A stretch of 64,000 nt of DNA, taken from positions 180,959-244,958 of the forward strand of contig UBNQ01000009.1 of the NCBI GenBank assembly GCA_900466875.1, written 5' to 3'. The translations under genes and the position numbers were made by a program. Source of the DNA: Hyphomicrobiales bacterium (lineage in GTDB: Bacteria > Pseudomonadota > Alphaproteobacteria > Rhizobiales > Rhizobiaceae). The notes under the pieces are model-generated. The model saw only the letters and a list, made by a program, of their open reading frames with translations. It was not told the DNA's origin and ran no database searches. Below, piece by piece: positions 1 through 8,281 of this stretch (position 1 is its first letter; every line of letters starts with the position of its first letter).

Positions 1-1088
1 TGCACCACGTTGAGCCGCAACAATTCGAAACCGAAACCTGCATCCAGATCGTCATGAATGGCATCAAGGCGCTCTGAAAACAGGCCTGAAATCCGCTTCG
101 GGTCCCTCAACGGGCGCGAGGCGCCTGCCGAAATCCGGACCACCCGCCCATCGACCCGGAAAAGAACAAGCTCGAAACCCCTGCCGCCGACACCACGACG
201 TTCCAGGCTCTGCTTGAGTGAAGAGGCAATCTCGGTTGTCAGACCGAGAATATCCTCCTGCGTCTGTATCGGTTCGCCCAGTTGACGCTCCGCAGAAAGC
301 GATGCCACCGGACGTCGCGGTGATATCGCTTCCTCGTTTGCACCAAGGGCCTGATCGAGCCTCAGCAGCAGTTGCGCACCAAACCGGCGGGCAAGCGGCG
401 CCCTTGGCATGGACATGAGATTGGCAACCCGCTTCAGGCCAAGCTTGCAGAGCGAGGCGATCGTTGCTTCATCGATGCGAAGCGCATGGACGGGCAAGGC
501 ACTCAATGCGCTCACCATATCCTCTCTGGCAATCACCCCGCCGCGTCCGAACCGGCTGGCTGCACTCGACAATCCCGGCGTGTTTGAAATCGACCCACGC
601 ACGTCAAACCCCATTTGCCGAAGCCGGGCAAGAACATCACGAAGCATCACATCCTCGCCCCCGAAAAGATGGGTGCAGCCGGTAATATCGAGGAAGAGAC
701 CGTCCCTTCCGTCCAGCGCAACGAGCGGCGTGTAACGATCACACCAATCGGCAATCGCTTCCAGAAGGGCAAAATCCGCTCTTACATCCTCATCGAAGAC
801 ATCGATATCGGGATACATCGCCCGTGCTTCGGCAAGTCCCTGCCCCCGTTTCAAGCTGCATCTTTCGGCCCCTTCGTCGATTGCGATCAGCCGCAATGCG
901 TTGTCGCGTCTACCGGCGCAGACGATCGGCGGGTGCTCAGGACGCTTTTTCGAACGCCATGACAGACCCCAGAGCTTTCGGGCGATCCTGTCGGTCGGCA
1001 GATACGGAAAGTGAAGTGCCAGAATGCGCTGGCCACTTGCGCAAAGCAGATTTGTTTGGGTCTCGGGCGAGGTGAAATTGACGGTCAT
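1..1088 (-). CDS. imuB: ImuB, Y-family polymerase-like SOS mutagenesis protein (partial, runs off left edge)
   Basis: This is a Y-family DNA polymerase-like protein of the ImuA-ImuB-DnaE2 translesion mutasome. The start is ATG at 1088 (MTVNFTSPETQ), followed by RILALHFPYLPTDRIARKLW and, further on, LDITGCTHLFGGED and LDAGFGFELLRL; these are hallmark ImuB stretches. The open frame continues to base 1, so about 362 residues are present and the C-terminus with the expected clamp-binding region is outside. The acidic residues that hold metal in true DinB polymerases are not visible (His replaces the N-terminal Asp in LALHF), which agrees with ImuB being a non-catalytic adaptor. It overlaps imuA by about 150 bases, an unusually long overlap that depends on this start. 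dnaE2 would be expected beyond the left edge. Confidence 0.9.
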   Translation of the reverse strand, partial: MTVNFTSPETQTNLLCASGQRILALHFPYLPTDRIARKLWGLSWRSKKRPEHPPIVCAGRRDNALRLIAIDEGAERCSLKRGQGLAEARAMYPDIDVFDEDVRADFALLEAIADWCDRYTPLVALDGRDGLFLDITGCTHLFGGEDVMLRDVLARLRQMGFDVRGSISNTPGLSSAASRFGRGGVIAREDMVSALSALPVHALRIDEATIASLCKLGLKRVANLMSMPRAPLARRFGAQLLLRLDQALGANEEAISPRRPVASLSAERQLGEPIQTQEDILGLTTEIASSLKQSLERRGVGGRGFELVLFRVDGRVVRISAGASRPLRDPKRISGLFSERLDAIHDDLDAGFGFELLRLNVV

Positions 1089-1854
1089 GAAGGTTCCATT
1101 CCAGGCGGAAGGAAAGAGGAGCCGGGTTTTTGCTCTTCTCCAGGGTGATATTGAAAACCGGATGCCCGATACTGCCGCCAAGCACGCTGCCATCCGCAAG
1201 GCGCCGCTCCAAAGCCGGCGCCGGTTCGACAGACATGCGGAAGGAAGCGCTGCTCGCCTCCTCGCTCCCCGCATGCCGCAAAAGCAAAAGCGGCCGCCCC
1301 GCAGCCTTTGCCCGAAGATTGAGCCTTCGGCTTTCGATCAAGCCAAAGGACTTTGGGTTTCCATGGATTTCGAAGATCGTCGCGATAAAGGCCTTGCTTT
1401 CAAGTGCCGCCTCCGCGAGCCACAATGCATCCTCCAGCCTGCGGGGCGATGCGTGAAAGATCGCCTGGGGATCTATGCCAAACGGCTTGACACCTCCGGC
1501 ATAGGGAACACCCGTTTCGCAAGCGGTAAACGCGTCCGCAATCCAGAGCATCGGCCCCTTTGCGGATTTACGAGCCTTCATGAGCCCCACTAGCGAGAGG
1601 ATGAAGCCGCTTGCCGCTCCCGCATCGTAAAAGGACCCGGAACGGATTTCGGTGAGGGAATCGAGCAGCAGGCCGCCATTCAGCGCAGCGTCAAGAGAGG
1701 GAATATTAAAGGGCAGGCGCTCGCCTCCATTCGCCCGGACGGCAAAATCCTCCATCTTAGCCGCCGCCATTGCCGGCAGGTTTTTGCCTTCCAGTCTGGC
1801 GATCTGTTCGCGCAGGGCAAATAGCGTCTCCCGCGCCGCGGCTTCATTGGCCAT
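937..1854 (-). CDS. imuA: ImuA, RecA-like SOS mutagenesis protein
   Basis: This is the first gene of the SOS mutasome operon, a RecA/SulA-like protein of 305 residues thought to link ImuB and DnaE2 to RecA. I use ATG at 1854 (MANEAAARE) because GGAGAG lies 9 bases upstream; an in-frame TTG at 1875 would add seven residues with no ribosome site. Recognisable stretches are the N-terminal LREQIARLE helix, the SLDAALNGGL segment, and MLWIADAF. A LexA box lies 24 bases upstream of the start, so the gene is expected to be induced by DNA damage. The 3' end overlaps imuB in another frame. Confidence 0.85.
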   Translation of the reverse strand: MANEAAARETLFALREQIARLEGKNLPAMAAAKMEDFAVRANGGERLPFNIPSLDAALNGGLLLDSLTEIRSGSFYDAGAASGFILSLVGLMKARKSAKGPMLWIADAFTACETGVPYAGGVKPFGIDPQAIFHASPRRLEDALWLAEAALESKAFIATIFEIHGNPKSFGLIESRRLNLRAKAAGRPLLLLRHAGSEEASSASFRMSVEPAPALERRLADGSVLGGSIGHPVFNITLEKSKNPAPLSFRLEWNLHDRQFHLARDPNKSALRKWPAHSGTSLSVSADRQDRPKALGSVMAFEKAS

Positions 1855-1877
1855 GGCGTCAGCTCTCCATCTCAAAT

Positions 1878-1892
1878 GTTCACTTTATGTTC
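1878..1892 (-). promoter_or_regulatory. LexA (SOS) box of imuA-imuB
   Basis: The plus strand reads GTTC-ACTTTAT-GTTC, an exact match to the alphaproteobacterial LexA operator GTTC-N7-GTTC. It sits 24 bases upstream of the imuA ATG, where a bound repressor would block the promoter. The function follows from the known operator of this class and from its position in front of a known SOS operon. Confidence 0.88.
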
Positions 1893-2028
1893 TTATAAAT
1901 TCTAGAGCGCGGGGTAAGAGTCAACCGTCACCAGACAGGAATCTTTTCCTCATTTGTTATAGCGATGATTCTTATCTCGAAAAAAAGGAGCATCGGCCTT
2001 ATATGTCTCCTCACAAAAGGGAGAACTC

Positions 2029-2466
2029 ATGGCTCGTATTGACCAAACCGACGACTGGCAGGATCGCCATGCGCCAACGATAAGCACGTTCGAGTCGCTG
2101 GCGATCGATGCTTATGGTCATCTGCCGAAAGAATTCAGGGCCCTCACCGCCAACCTCACCATCGAGATCGAGGATTTCCCGGACGATGACGTGTTCGAGG
2201 ACATGGCGCTCGAAACGCCGTTCGACCTGCTTGGCCTTTTCGAAGGGCGAGGAATTTCTGAACGTTTCACCGTGGAAACGGGAGAGCTCCCGAACCGGAT
2301 CCGGCTCTATCGCCGCCCGATCCTGGATTATTGGGCTGAAAACGAGGAAACGCTGGGTGACATCATCACCCACGTTCTGATCCACGAAATCGGCCACCAT
2401 TTCGGCCTGAGCGACGAGGACATGGAGCGCATCGAAGCCAGCGCCGAGAGTGCAACCCAGCGCTGA
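2029..2466 (+). CDS. Small zincin-family metallopeptidase (DUF1025/MtfA-unrelated, Zincin_1 type)
   Basis: The product is a 145-residue cytosolic protein of the small bacterial zincin family (Pfam Zincin_1). The zinc motif HEIGHHFG is at residues 119-126, with the two His and the Glu of HExxH in place. The preceding segment PFDLLGLFEGRG and the RIRLYRRPILDYW strand are typical of the family. There is no signal peptide or membrane segment. The start ATG has an AAGGGAG ribosome site 7-13 bases upstream. It is transcribed away from imuA and converges on the DUF1737 gene. The physiological substrate of this family is not known, so the assignment is to fold and likely chemistry only. Confidence 0.85.
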   Translation: MARIDQTDDWQDRHAPTISTFESLAIDAYGHLPKEFRALTANLTIEIEDFPDDDVFEDMALETPFDLLGLFEGRGISERFTVETGELPNRIRLYRRPILDYWAENEETLGDIITHVLIHEIGHHFGLSDEDMERIEASAESATQR

Positions 2467-2476
2467 CCGCGGCTTC

Positions 2477-2683
2477 TTATTGTTCGCCGAGCTTTATCTC
2501 GGGATGATAGTCCTTACCTTCCACGGTCTTCGTCACCGCCTGCCCGCACTGCATGATCCCGGTTGCGGCATTGAAGGCGTATGTCGGCGAACCGTAAAGT
2601 TCCCACCCCTTGTTCAAGGCGGCTGTGACCTTGTGGCAGAAGGAGGCATCGTCTGGAGCAGTGAGCAATCGATAGAGTTTCAT
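2477..2683 (-). CDS. DUF1737 domain protein, 68 residues
   Basis: This short protein begins MKLYRLLTAPDDASFC and contains the conserved stretch AALNKGWELYGSPTYAF and GQAVTKTVEG, which is the DUF1737 domain over its whole length. There is no signal peptide. Its ATG overlaps the TGA of the upstream CoA-lyase gene as ATGA (2680-2683), so the two are probably translated in a coupled way. Function is unknown. Aromatic and Gly positions suggest a compact alpha/beta fold, but that is only inferred from the domain pattern. Confidence 0.85.
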   Translation of the reverse strand: MKLYRLLTAPDDASFCHKVTAALNKGWELYGSPTYAFNAATGIMQCGQAVTKTVEGKDYHPEIKLGEQ

Positions 2684-3573
2684 GGAGACTTCTTTCTTGC
2701 AAGAATTAGGGCGGCCTGCGCCAGAAGCGTTTTAGCCTCCTCGAAGTGAAGGCGCTCGATCATTTTTCCATCAAGGTTGATAACATTCAGGTCCCGCATT
2801 TCGGGCCGTTCGAAAGCCGAAACGATCGCCTCCGCTTCCTTGATACTGTGCGGATCCGGCCCGAAATGCCGGTTGGCAATTTCGATCTGCGCCGGATGGA
2901 TGAGCATTTTGCCTGAAAATCCCATGGCGCGTCCCTGCACACATTCCGCAGAAAAACCTGCATCATCCTTGAAGTCGTTGAACACGCTGTCGATCACATC
3001 GACGCCATAGGCGCGCCCGGCCAGCACGACCTGCATCAGCCATGGCACGAGATAGGCCCGGCCAGGCTGCGGCAGCACGCTGGTCGCCTTGCGCAGATCG
3101 TTCAATCCGACCACCAGGCATTTCAGGTCTTTACCGTTCGCCGCAATGGAGGCGGCATTCAGCACACCCTTTGGTGTCTCGATCATCGCCCATAAGGCGA
3201 TCGGCCTTGTCGGCGCGAACCGGGCGAGCATATCGGCCACGATGGCGATTTCGCCAGCATGCTCAACCTTGGGGAGAGCGACAGCATCCGGCATGATCCT
3301 AGCGACAAGTTTCAGATCGTCTTCCTCGAACCCGCTTTCCAGCGGATTGATGCGCACGATCCGCTCCTGCTGCGACGGGAACTCACGGGAGAAAGCATTG
3401 GCAAGATTGTCCCGTGCTTCTGCCTTTTTCTCAGGCGCGACGGAATCTTCCAAGTCGTAGATCACGCCATCACAATCAAGGCCTGGCGCCTTTTCCAGGG
3501 CGCGGCGATTGTCGGTCGGAACACTGAGAAGGGAACGGCGAACGGGCATGATATGATTTTTCAAGAATTCCAT
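2680..3573 (-). CDS. CitE-like CoA ester lyase (HpcH/HpaI aldolase family)
   Basis: The protein of about 297 residues belongs to the CitE/malyl-CoA lyase branch of the HpcH/HpaI aldolases, TIM-barrel enzymes that cleave or hydrolyse (S)-citramalyl-, malyl- or related CoA esters with Mg2+. Seen are MPVRRSLLSVPTDN at the N-terminus, DGVIYDLEDSVAPEKK with the metal-binding acidic residues, ERIVRINPLESGF, WAMIETPKGVLNA, and KMLIHPAQIEIAN. The start is uncertain: ATG at 3573 has a weak GAGAG, while ATG at 3549 begins directly at MPVRRS. The exact substrate cannot be decided from sequence. It is coupled to the DUF1737 gene by an ATGA overlap. Confidence 0.85.
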   Translation of the reverse strand: MEFLKNHIMPVRRSLLSVPTDNRRALEKAPGLDCDGVIYDLEDSVAPEKKAEARDNLANAFSREFPSQQERIVRINPLESGFEEDDLKLVARIMPDAVALPKVEHAGEIAIVADMLARFAPTRPIALWAMIETPKGVLNAASIAANGKDLKCLVVGLNDLRKATSVLPQPGRAYLVPWLMQVVLAGRAYGVDVIDSVFNDFKDDAGFSAECVQGRAMGFSGKMLIHPAQIEIANRHFGPDPHSIKEAEAIVSAFERPEMRDLNVINLDGKMIERLHFEEAKTLLAQAALILARKKSP

Positions 3574-3679
3574 CGCTCTCATTTGCCAATATTCGAAGAT
3601 CCCGACAATGAAAACTGCGCAAACCTCTTGCAAGCCGGGATGACAAGGCCCACATTTTCACATGTAGAAAGGTTTGGAC

Positions 3680-3907
3680 ATGCAAAACATTCGGTCCTTC
3701 TTCATTATCGTGACTGCCATTGCCCTGCTTGCCGCAGCGGCTTTGCTGACGGCGTCGCTGACAATTGCCCTCATGGGTACGCTTGCCATTCTTTCCATCG
3801 GGAAGGCGCTTTCGAGCAAGCTGAAGCCCGTGCCGGTTCGTGCGAAAAACAGGCAGAGCGACATGCGCGTCTGGAACGACGGTCGCGGCACCATCATCGA
3901 CATGTAA
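3680..3907 (+). CDS. Small membrane protein, 75 residues, function unknown
   Basis: I do not recognise a named family. From ATG at 3680 (AGAAAGG lies 7 bases upstream) the product begins MQNIRSFFIIVTAIALLAAA and has a long Ala/Leu-rich hydrophobic stretch over roughly residues 7-42, enough for one long or two short membrane helices. A short basic tail follows (KALSSKLKPVPVRAKNRQ) and the end is RVWNDGRGTIIDM. Composition and codon use look like the neighbours, and the start signal is good, so it is probably a real gene. It stands alone between the divergent CoA-lyase gene and leuD. Confidence 0.6.
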   Translation: MQNIRSFFIIVTAIALLAAAALLTASLTIALMGTLAILSIGKALSSKLKPVPVRAKNRQSDMRVWNDGRGTIIDM

Positions 3908-4028
3908 GCCCTGAAACAGCCCAGCTTGGGTCGCCATCAGGCGGCGTACTGATTGGTACTGAATCGGACTTCAAATTCTCCCGAAAATACTTTATGGCAG
4001 CGCTATAAAGTCTTCGTGGAGGCAGATC

Positions 4029-4634
4029 ATGGAAAAATTTGAAAAGCTGACGGGCGTTGCCGCCCCCCTTCCGGTTGTCAATGTCGACACCGACATGATC
4101 ATTCCGAAGGATTATCTCAAGACCATCAAGCGGACTGGCCTTGGCAAAGGCCTTTTCGCCGAAGCTCGTTATCGCGAGGATGGCTCGGAAAACCCCGATT
4201 TCGTCCTGAACAAGCCGGCCTACCGCGCTGCCAAGATCATCGTTGCCGGTGACAATTTCGGCTGCGGATCGTCCCGCGAGCATGCGCCCTGGGCATTGCT
4301 GGATTTCGGCATCCGCTGCGTGATTTCCACCAGCTTCGCCGATATTTTCTACAACAACTGTTTCAAGAACGGCATTCTGCCGATCGTCGTCAGCCCGGAA
4401 GATCTGGAAAAGCTGATGGATGACGCGGAGCGCGGCTCCAACGCCATCCTGACGATCGATCTTGAAGCCCAGGAAATTACCGGCCCGGATGGTGGTCGCC
4501 TGCATTTCGATATCGACGCCGGCCGCCGCCAGATTCTGCTGGAAGGATTGGACGATATTGCCTCGACGCTGAAAAGCGATGCTGCGATCTCGAGCTTCGA
4601 GACGAAGAACCGCAGCGATCGTCCCTGGCTCTGA
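4029..4634 (+). CDS. leuD: 3-isopropylmalate dehydratase small subunit
   Basis: LeuD is the small (swivel-domain) subunit of isopropylmalate isomerase, which converts 2- to 3-isopropylmalate in leucine synthesis together with the Fe-S subunit LeuC (not in this window). The 201 residues carry the family signatures [18 protein letters not shown] near the start, [17 protein letters not shown] and [12 protein letters not shown]. Length is normal. The start has GGAGG 8 bases upstream. leuB follows 106 bases downstream on the same strand, and a TATAAAG-like element at about 4004 could be a promoter -10 region. Confidence 0.97.
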   Translation: MEKFEKLTGVAAPLPVVNVDTDMIIPKDYLKTIKRTGLGKGLFAEARYREDGSENPDFVLNKPAYRAAKIIVAGDNFGCGSSREHAPWALLDFGIRCVISTSFADIFYNNCFKNGILPIVVSPEDLEKLMDDAERGSNAILTIDLEAQEITGPDGGRLHFDIDAGRRQILLEGLDDIASTLKSDAAISSFETKNRSDRPWL

Positions 4635-4635
4635 C

Positions 4636-4653
4636 GGACAAGGCCCCTTGTCC
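4636..4653 (+). other. Short inverted repeat in the leuD-leuB gap
   Basis: GGACAAG and CTTGTCC are separated by GCCC two bases after the leuD stop codon. No run of T follows, so it is not a standard terminator; it may stabilise or process the leuD 3' end. The rest of the 106-base gap shows nothing recognisable. Confidence 0.4.
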
Positions 4654-4740
4654 TGCAGCAGGCTCGGATGAGGGGTTTCCAGGCGCAGCCGGGCTGTGCG
4701 GGATATTGTGAGCCTGCGGAACTGCAAGGACAGCAGACGA

Positions 4741-5850
4741 ATGGCAAAAAACCTCTTCCTTCTTCCCGGTGACGGTATCGGCCCCGAAGCTATGGGCGAA
4801 GTCCGCAAGATCATCGCCTATATGAACGATGCGATGAAGGCCGATTTCTCGCTCGACGAAGGCCTCGTCGGCGGCAGTGCTTATGACGCGCATGGCGTTG
4901 CTATCTCCGAAGAGGACATGGCCAAGGCAATGGCGGCGGATGCCGTTCTGTTCGGCGCCGTCGGCGGCCCGAAATGGGATGCGGTTGCCTATGAGGTTCG
5001 CCCTGAGGCAGGCCTTCTGCGTCTGCGCAAGGATTTGGAGCTTTTCGCCAACCTGCGACCGGCAATCTGCTATCCGGCACTTGCATCCGCTTCTTCGCTC
5101 AAGCCCAAACTCGTCGAAGGCCTCGATATCCTGATCGTTCGCGAACTGACCGGCGGCGTCTATTTCGGCGAACCGAAGGAAATCATCGATCTCGGCAACG
5201 GCCAGAAACGCGGCATCGACACCCAGATTTACGATACCTACGAGATCGAACGGATTGCCGGCGTTGCCTTCGAACTGGCCCGCACGCGCAAGAACACCGT
5301 CTGCTCGATGGAAAAGCGCAATGTCATGAAGTCCGGCGTTCTCTGGAACCAGGTCGTCACCGAAACCCACAAACGCGCCTATTCGGACGTGAAGCTCGAG
5401 CATATGCTGGCCGATGCCGGCGGCATGCAGCTTGTCCGTGCACCAAAACAGTTCGACGTCATCGTCACCGACAACCTCTTCGGCGACATGCTTTCGGATG
5501 TGGCCGCCATGCTGACGGGCTCCCTCGGCATGCTGCCCTCCGCATCGCTTGGAGCCGCAGATGCGAAAACCGGCCAGCGCAAGGCCATGTATGAACCGGT
5601 ACACGGCTCGGCACCGGATATCGCCGGAAAGGGCATCGCCAACCCGATCGCGATGATCGCCTCCTTCGCCATGTGCCTGCGTTATTCGTTCAACATGATT
5701 GCGGAAGCTGATCACCTCGAACAAGCGATCGCCACCGTGCTCGACAAGAGCATCCGCACCGGCGACATCATGGCCGAAGGTTGCCGTCAGGTCGGCACTT
5801 CTGAAATGGGCGATGCCATCCTAAAGGAATTCCAGGCTCTGTCGGCATAA
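4741..5850 (+). CDS. leuB: 3-isopropylmalate dehydrogenase
   Basis: LeuB oxidises and decarboxylates 3-isopropylmalate to 2-ketoisocaproate with NAD+ and Mg2+, the third step of leucine synthesis. The 369-residue product starts [14 protein letters not shown], and has the substrate-binding [14 protein letters not shown] loop, [12 protein letters not shown], the metal/active-site segment [17 protein letters not shown], and [20 protein letters not shown] at 4741 is chosen; an in-frame upstream ATG at 4696 lies in non-conserved sequence. It follows leuD and ends at a strong terminator. Confidence 0.97.
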   Translation: MAKNLFLLPGDGIGPEAMGEVRKIIAYMNDAMKADFSLDEGLVGGSAYDAHGVAISEEDMAKAMAADAVLFGAVGGPKWDAVAYEVRPEAGLLRLRKDLELFANLRPAICYPALASASSLKPKLVEGLDILIVRELTGGVYFGEPKEIIDLGNGQKRGIDTQIYDTYEIERIAGVAFELARTRKNTVCSMEKRNVMKSGVLWNQVVTETHKRAYSDVKLEHMLADAGGMQLVRAPKQFDVIVTDNLFGDMLSDVAAMLTGSLGMLPSASLGAADAKTGQRKAMYEPVHGSAPDIAGKGIANPIAMIASFAMCLRYSFNMIAEADHLEQAIATVLDKSIRTGDIMAEGCRQVGTSEMGDAILKEFQALSA

Positions 5851-5877
5851 CAAGCCGCACAGGATGAATATGCAAAA

Positions 5878-5902
5878 GCCCGGCACATGTGCCGGGCTTT
5901 TT
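5878..5902 (+). terminator. Terminator after leuB, probably bidirectional
   Basis: A perfect GC-rich inverted repeat (5878-5897, GCCCGGCA...TGCCGGGC) is followed by TTTTT at 5898-5902 and preceded by AAAA. It lies between leuB (plus strand) and the convergent transporter gene, so it can serve both. Confidence 0.9.
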
Positions 5903-5928
5903 CGTTTTGAACCTGACGCGATCGGCCA

Positions 5929-7812
5929 TCACTCCGCGTGAATGTCGCGATCCTTGGTTTCCGGCAGGAACAGCACGCCGACCACCAGCGTGATCACCGC
6001 GAACACGATCGGATACCAGAGGCCGTAATAGATGTTCCCGGCGGCCGCGCTCATGGCGAAGGCCGTTGCCGGAAGCAGGCCACCGAACCAGCCATTGCCG
6101 ATGTGATAGGGCAGCGACATGCCCGTGTAACGGATACGGGTCGGGAAGAGCTCGACCAGAAGAGCCGCGATCGGGCCGTAGACCATCGTCACGTAGAGAA
6201 CGAGAACGAAGAGAACGGCGATCGTACCCACCCAGTTCACCCGGGCCGGATCCGCCTTCATCGTGAACGCGCCGCCATTGGCGACCGTATAGACCGGCAT
6301 GTCGGTAACGGCCTTTGCTTCATCCGCAGTCAGAAGCTTCTGGGTGACGAGGTCAGCGGAACTGACGGTCGCCTTGTCGCCCGCACGAACGGCGTCGGCA
6401 TTCAACCCGAGTTCCGGATTGGCGGCAATGAAACCGTCCAGCTTGGAATCCGGCACCTTTACGGGGCCGCGGGTAAGCGGATAGCCGGCATCGTGAAGCG
6501 CAACGTTGATGCCTTTTTCCAGCGCCGTCTGCTTGGCTTTGGCATCTGCACCCGCTGCGATCGCGTCGTAGCTGGCAACGCTATTGTTGCCGATCTTGAC
6601 CGTTGCGGGCTGACCGGCTGGACCGGGCACGACTTCATACGGTACCGAGTTTCTGGTCAAGAAAGATGTTGCGATATCACAGGAGCTGGTGAACTTGGCC
6701 GTACCCGTCGGGTTGAACTGGAATTTGCAGTCCGCCGGATCGGATGTGACCGTCGCCCGTATCGAAGCCTGGGCTTCGGCAAGCGCCGGGTTTGCCATAT
6801 GGGTCAGCGCCTTGAACAGCGGCATATAGGTGACTGCCGCAATCAGCAGGCCGGCCATGATGATCGGCTTGCGACCGATCTTGTCCGACAGCGCACCGAA
6901 GATGACGAAGAACGGCGTCGCCAGAAGAAGCGCGATCGCGACCATGATATTGGCCGACTGCAGATCGACCTTCAGCACGTTTTGCAGGAAGAACAGTGCA
7001 TAGAACTGGCCGCCATACCAGACGACAGCCTGCCCCATCGTGGCGCCGAGCAGCGCGATGATGGCGATCTTTGCATTCTTCCAGGTGCCGAAAGCTTCCG
7101 TGAGAGGCGCCTTGGATCCTTTGCCCTCCGCCTTCATTTTCTGGAAGGCGGGCGACTCGTTCATCTTCAAGCGAATCCAGACGGAAACGCCGAGAAGAAC
7201 GACCGACAGAAGGAAAGGAATGCGCCATCCCCAAGCGGCGAAGGCCTCGTTGCCGAGGATCGACTGCACGGTAACGATCACGATCAGCGACAGGAAAAGG
7301 CCGAGCGTTGCCGTCGTCTGGATCCATGAGGTAAAATAGCCGCGCCGGCCATTCGGCGCGTGCTCCGCCACATAGGTTGCGGCACCCCCATATTCACCGC
7401 CAAGAGCAAGGCCCTGCAGCAGGCGCAGGATGATGAGAATGATCGGGGCCGCGATACCGATCGTTGCAGCGCCCGGTAGGATACCGACCAGGAAGGTCGA
7501 GAAGCCCATGATCAGGATGGTGACAAGGAACGTGTATTTACGACCGACGAGGTCGCCCAGTCGGCCGAACACCAATGCACCGAACGGGCGCACAAGGAAG
7601 CCTGCAGCAAAGGCAAGCAGCGTGAAGATGTTACGCGTCGCCTCCGGATACTGGGTGAAAAAGGTCGCCCCGATATAGGTGGCAAGCGACCCGTAAAGAT
7701 AGAAATCGTACCATTCGAATACGGTACCGAGGGAAGATGCGAAGATGACCTTCTTCTCCTCCCGCGTCATAGGTGCAGCCTTTGTGCCGGCCGTCGTCGT
7801 GACGTTTGCCAT
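5929..7812 (-). CDS. MFS transporter, metabolite:H+ symporter (MHS) family, with large periplasmic insertion
   Basis: This 627-residue inner-membrane protein is a major facilitator of the MHS family, whose members take up organic acids, osmolytes or similar solutes with protons. The N-terminal half has SSLGTVFEWYDFYLYG, GRLGDLVGRK (the loop 2-3 signature), LLQGLALGGEYGGA and WGWRIPFLLS, all diagnostic. It is longer than the usual 420-550 residues because about 180 residues (around 342-525) lie between predicted helices 9 and 10, on the periplasmic side; this part is hydrophilic and has two Cys about 16 residues apart. The ATG at 7812 has GGGAGGA 7 bases upstream and is preferred to an in-frame start 22 codons earlier. 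The substrate cannot be told. Confidence 0.9.
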   Translation of the reverse strand: MANVTTTAGTKAAPMTREEKKVIFASSLGTVFEWYDFYLYGSLATYIGATFFTQYPEATRNIFTLLAFAAGFLVRPFGALVFGRLGDLVGRKYTFLVTILIMGFSTFLVGILPGAATIGIAAPIILIILRLLQGLALGGEYGGAATYVAEHAPNGRRGYFTSWIQTTATLGLFLSLIVIVTVQSILGNEAFAAWGWRIPFLLSVVLLGVSVWIRLKMNESPAFQKMKAEGKGSKAPLTEAFGTWKNAKIAIIALLGATMGQAVVWYGGQFYALFFLQNVLKVDLQSANIMVAIALLLATPFFVIFGALSDKIGRKPIIMAGLLIAAVTYMPLFKALTHMANPALAEAQASIRATVTSDPADCKFQFNPTGTAKFTSSCDIATSFLTRNSVPYEVVPGPAGQPATVKIGNNSVASYDAIAAGADAKAKQTALEKGINVALHDAGYPLTRGPVKVPDSKLDGFIAANPELGLNADAVRAGDKATVSSADLVTQKLLTADEAKAVTDMPVYTVANGGAFTMKADPARVNWVGTIAVLFVLVLYVTMVYGPIAALLVELFPTRIRYTGMSLPYHIGNGWFGGLLPATAFAMSAAAGNIYYGLWYPIVFAVITLVVGVLFLPETKDRDIHAE

Positions 7813-8281
7813 TGTCGTCCTCCCAACAAGGTGTAACCCGCTCAACGGTAACTGCCCTGGCCTTTCCTCCTTAGCCAAAGCAACCGTGACGCGATGCTCC
7901 CAGATTGACAGAAATCAGGACATCCGGTGAGTGATGCTTTGGGATTATGACTTTCGTCTAAAGTGCGCCGCGCAACTGGCACAACTCCGGCCCCAACTCA
8001 CCTTGACTCCATTCCAAAATGTTCTAAACACATGCGCGAACGGGAAAACGCCCAGATGATCGCCTGCGACTTTGACATCGCTGCATCTTGCCTTCCGGCC
8101 GAACAAGCCGGACAGCGTTTTTTCGCTTTCTCCAAAACCAAGGCCAAAACGACGACGAAAACCGTCTGACGTCTCTGGCCCGCCGCTCTCTCCCCGGCAA
8201 GGCCGGGGACAAGGAACACCGTGCCGCTTAGGTACGGCTTCCCCCTCACCGACCGAGGAGAGACAGAAAGAGAGCATAGAC
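7813..8281. other. 469-base divergent intergenic region upstream of the MHS transporter and asd
   Basis: No convincing gene is seen here. It must hold the promoters of both divergent genes. It contains a hairpin at 8192-8208 (CCCCGGC / GCCGGGG, loop AAG) and an imperfect one around 8219-8238 (CCGT...ACGG) in what is probably the asd 5' leader. A GAGGAGAG stretch near 8258-8267 and AAAGAGAG near 8268-8276 precede the asd ATG. A 68-codon open frame at 7963-8169 has no family match and no clear ribosome site, so I do not call it. Confidence 0.5.

Noticed and set aside
5938..7329. 463-codon plus-strand open frame opposite the MHS transporter
   Set aside because: Arg/Asp/His-rich antisense translation without any motif.
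7963..8169. 68-codon open frame in the asd upstream region
   Set aside because: No family match, no clear ribosome site and no conserved hydrophobic pattern; more likely leader sequence.
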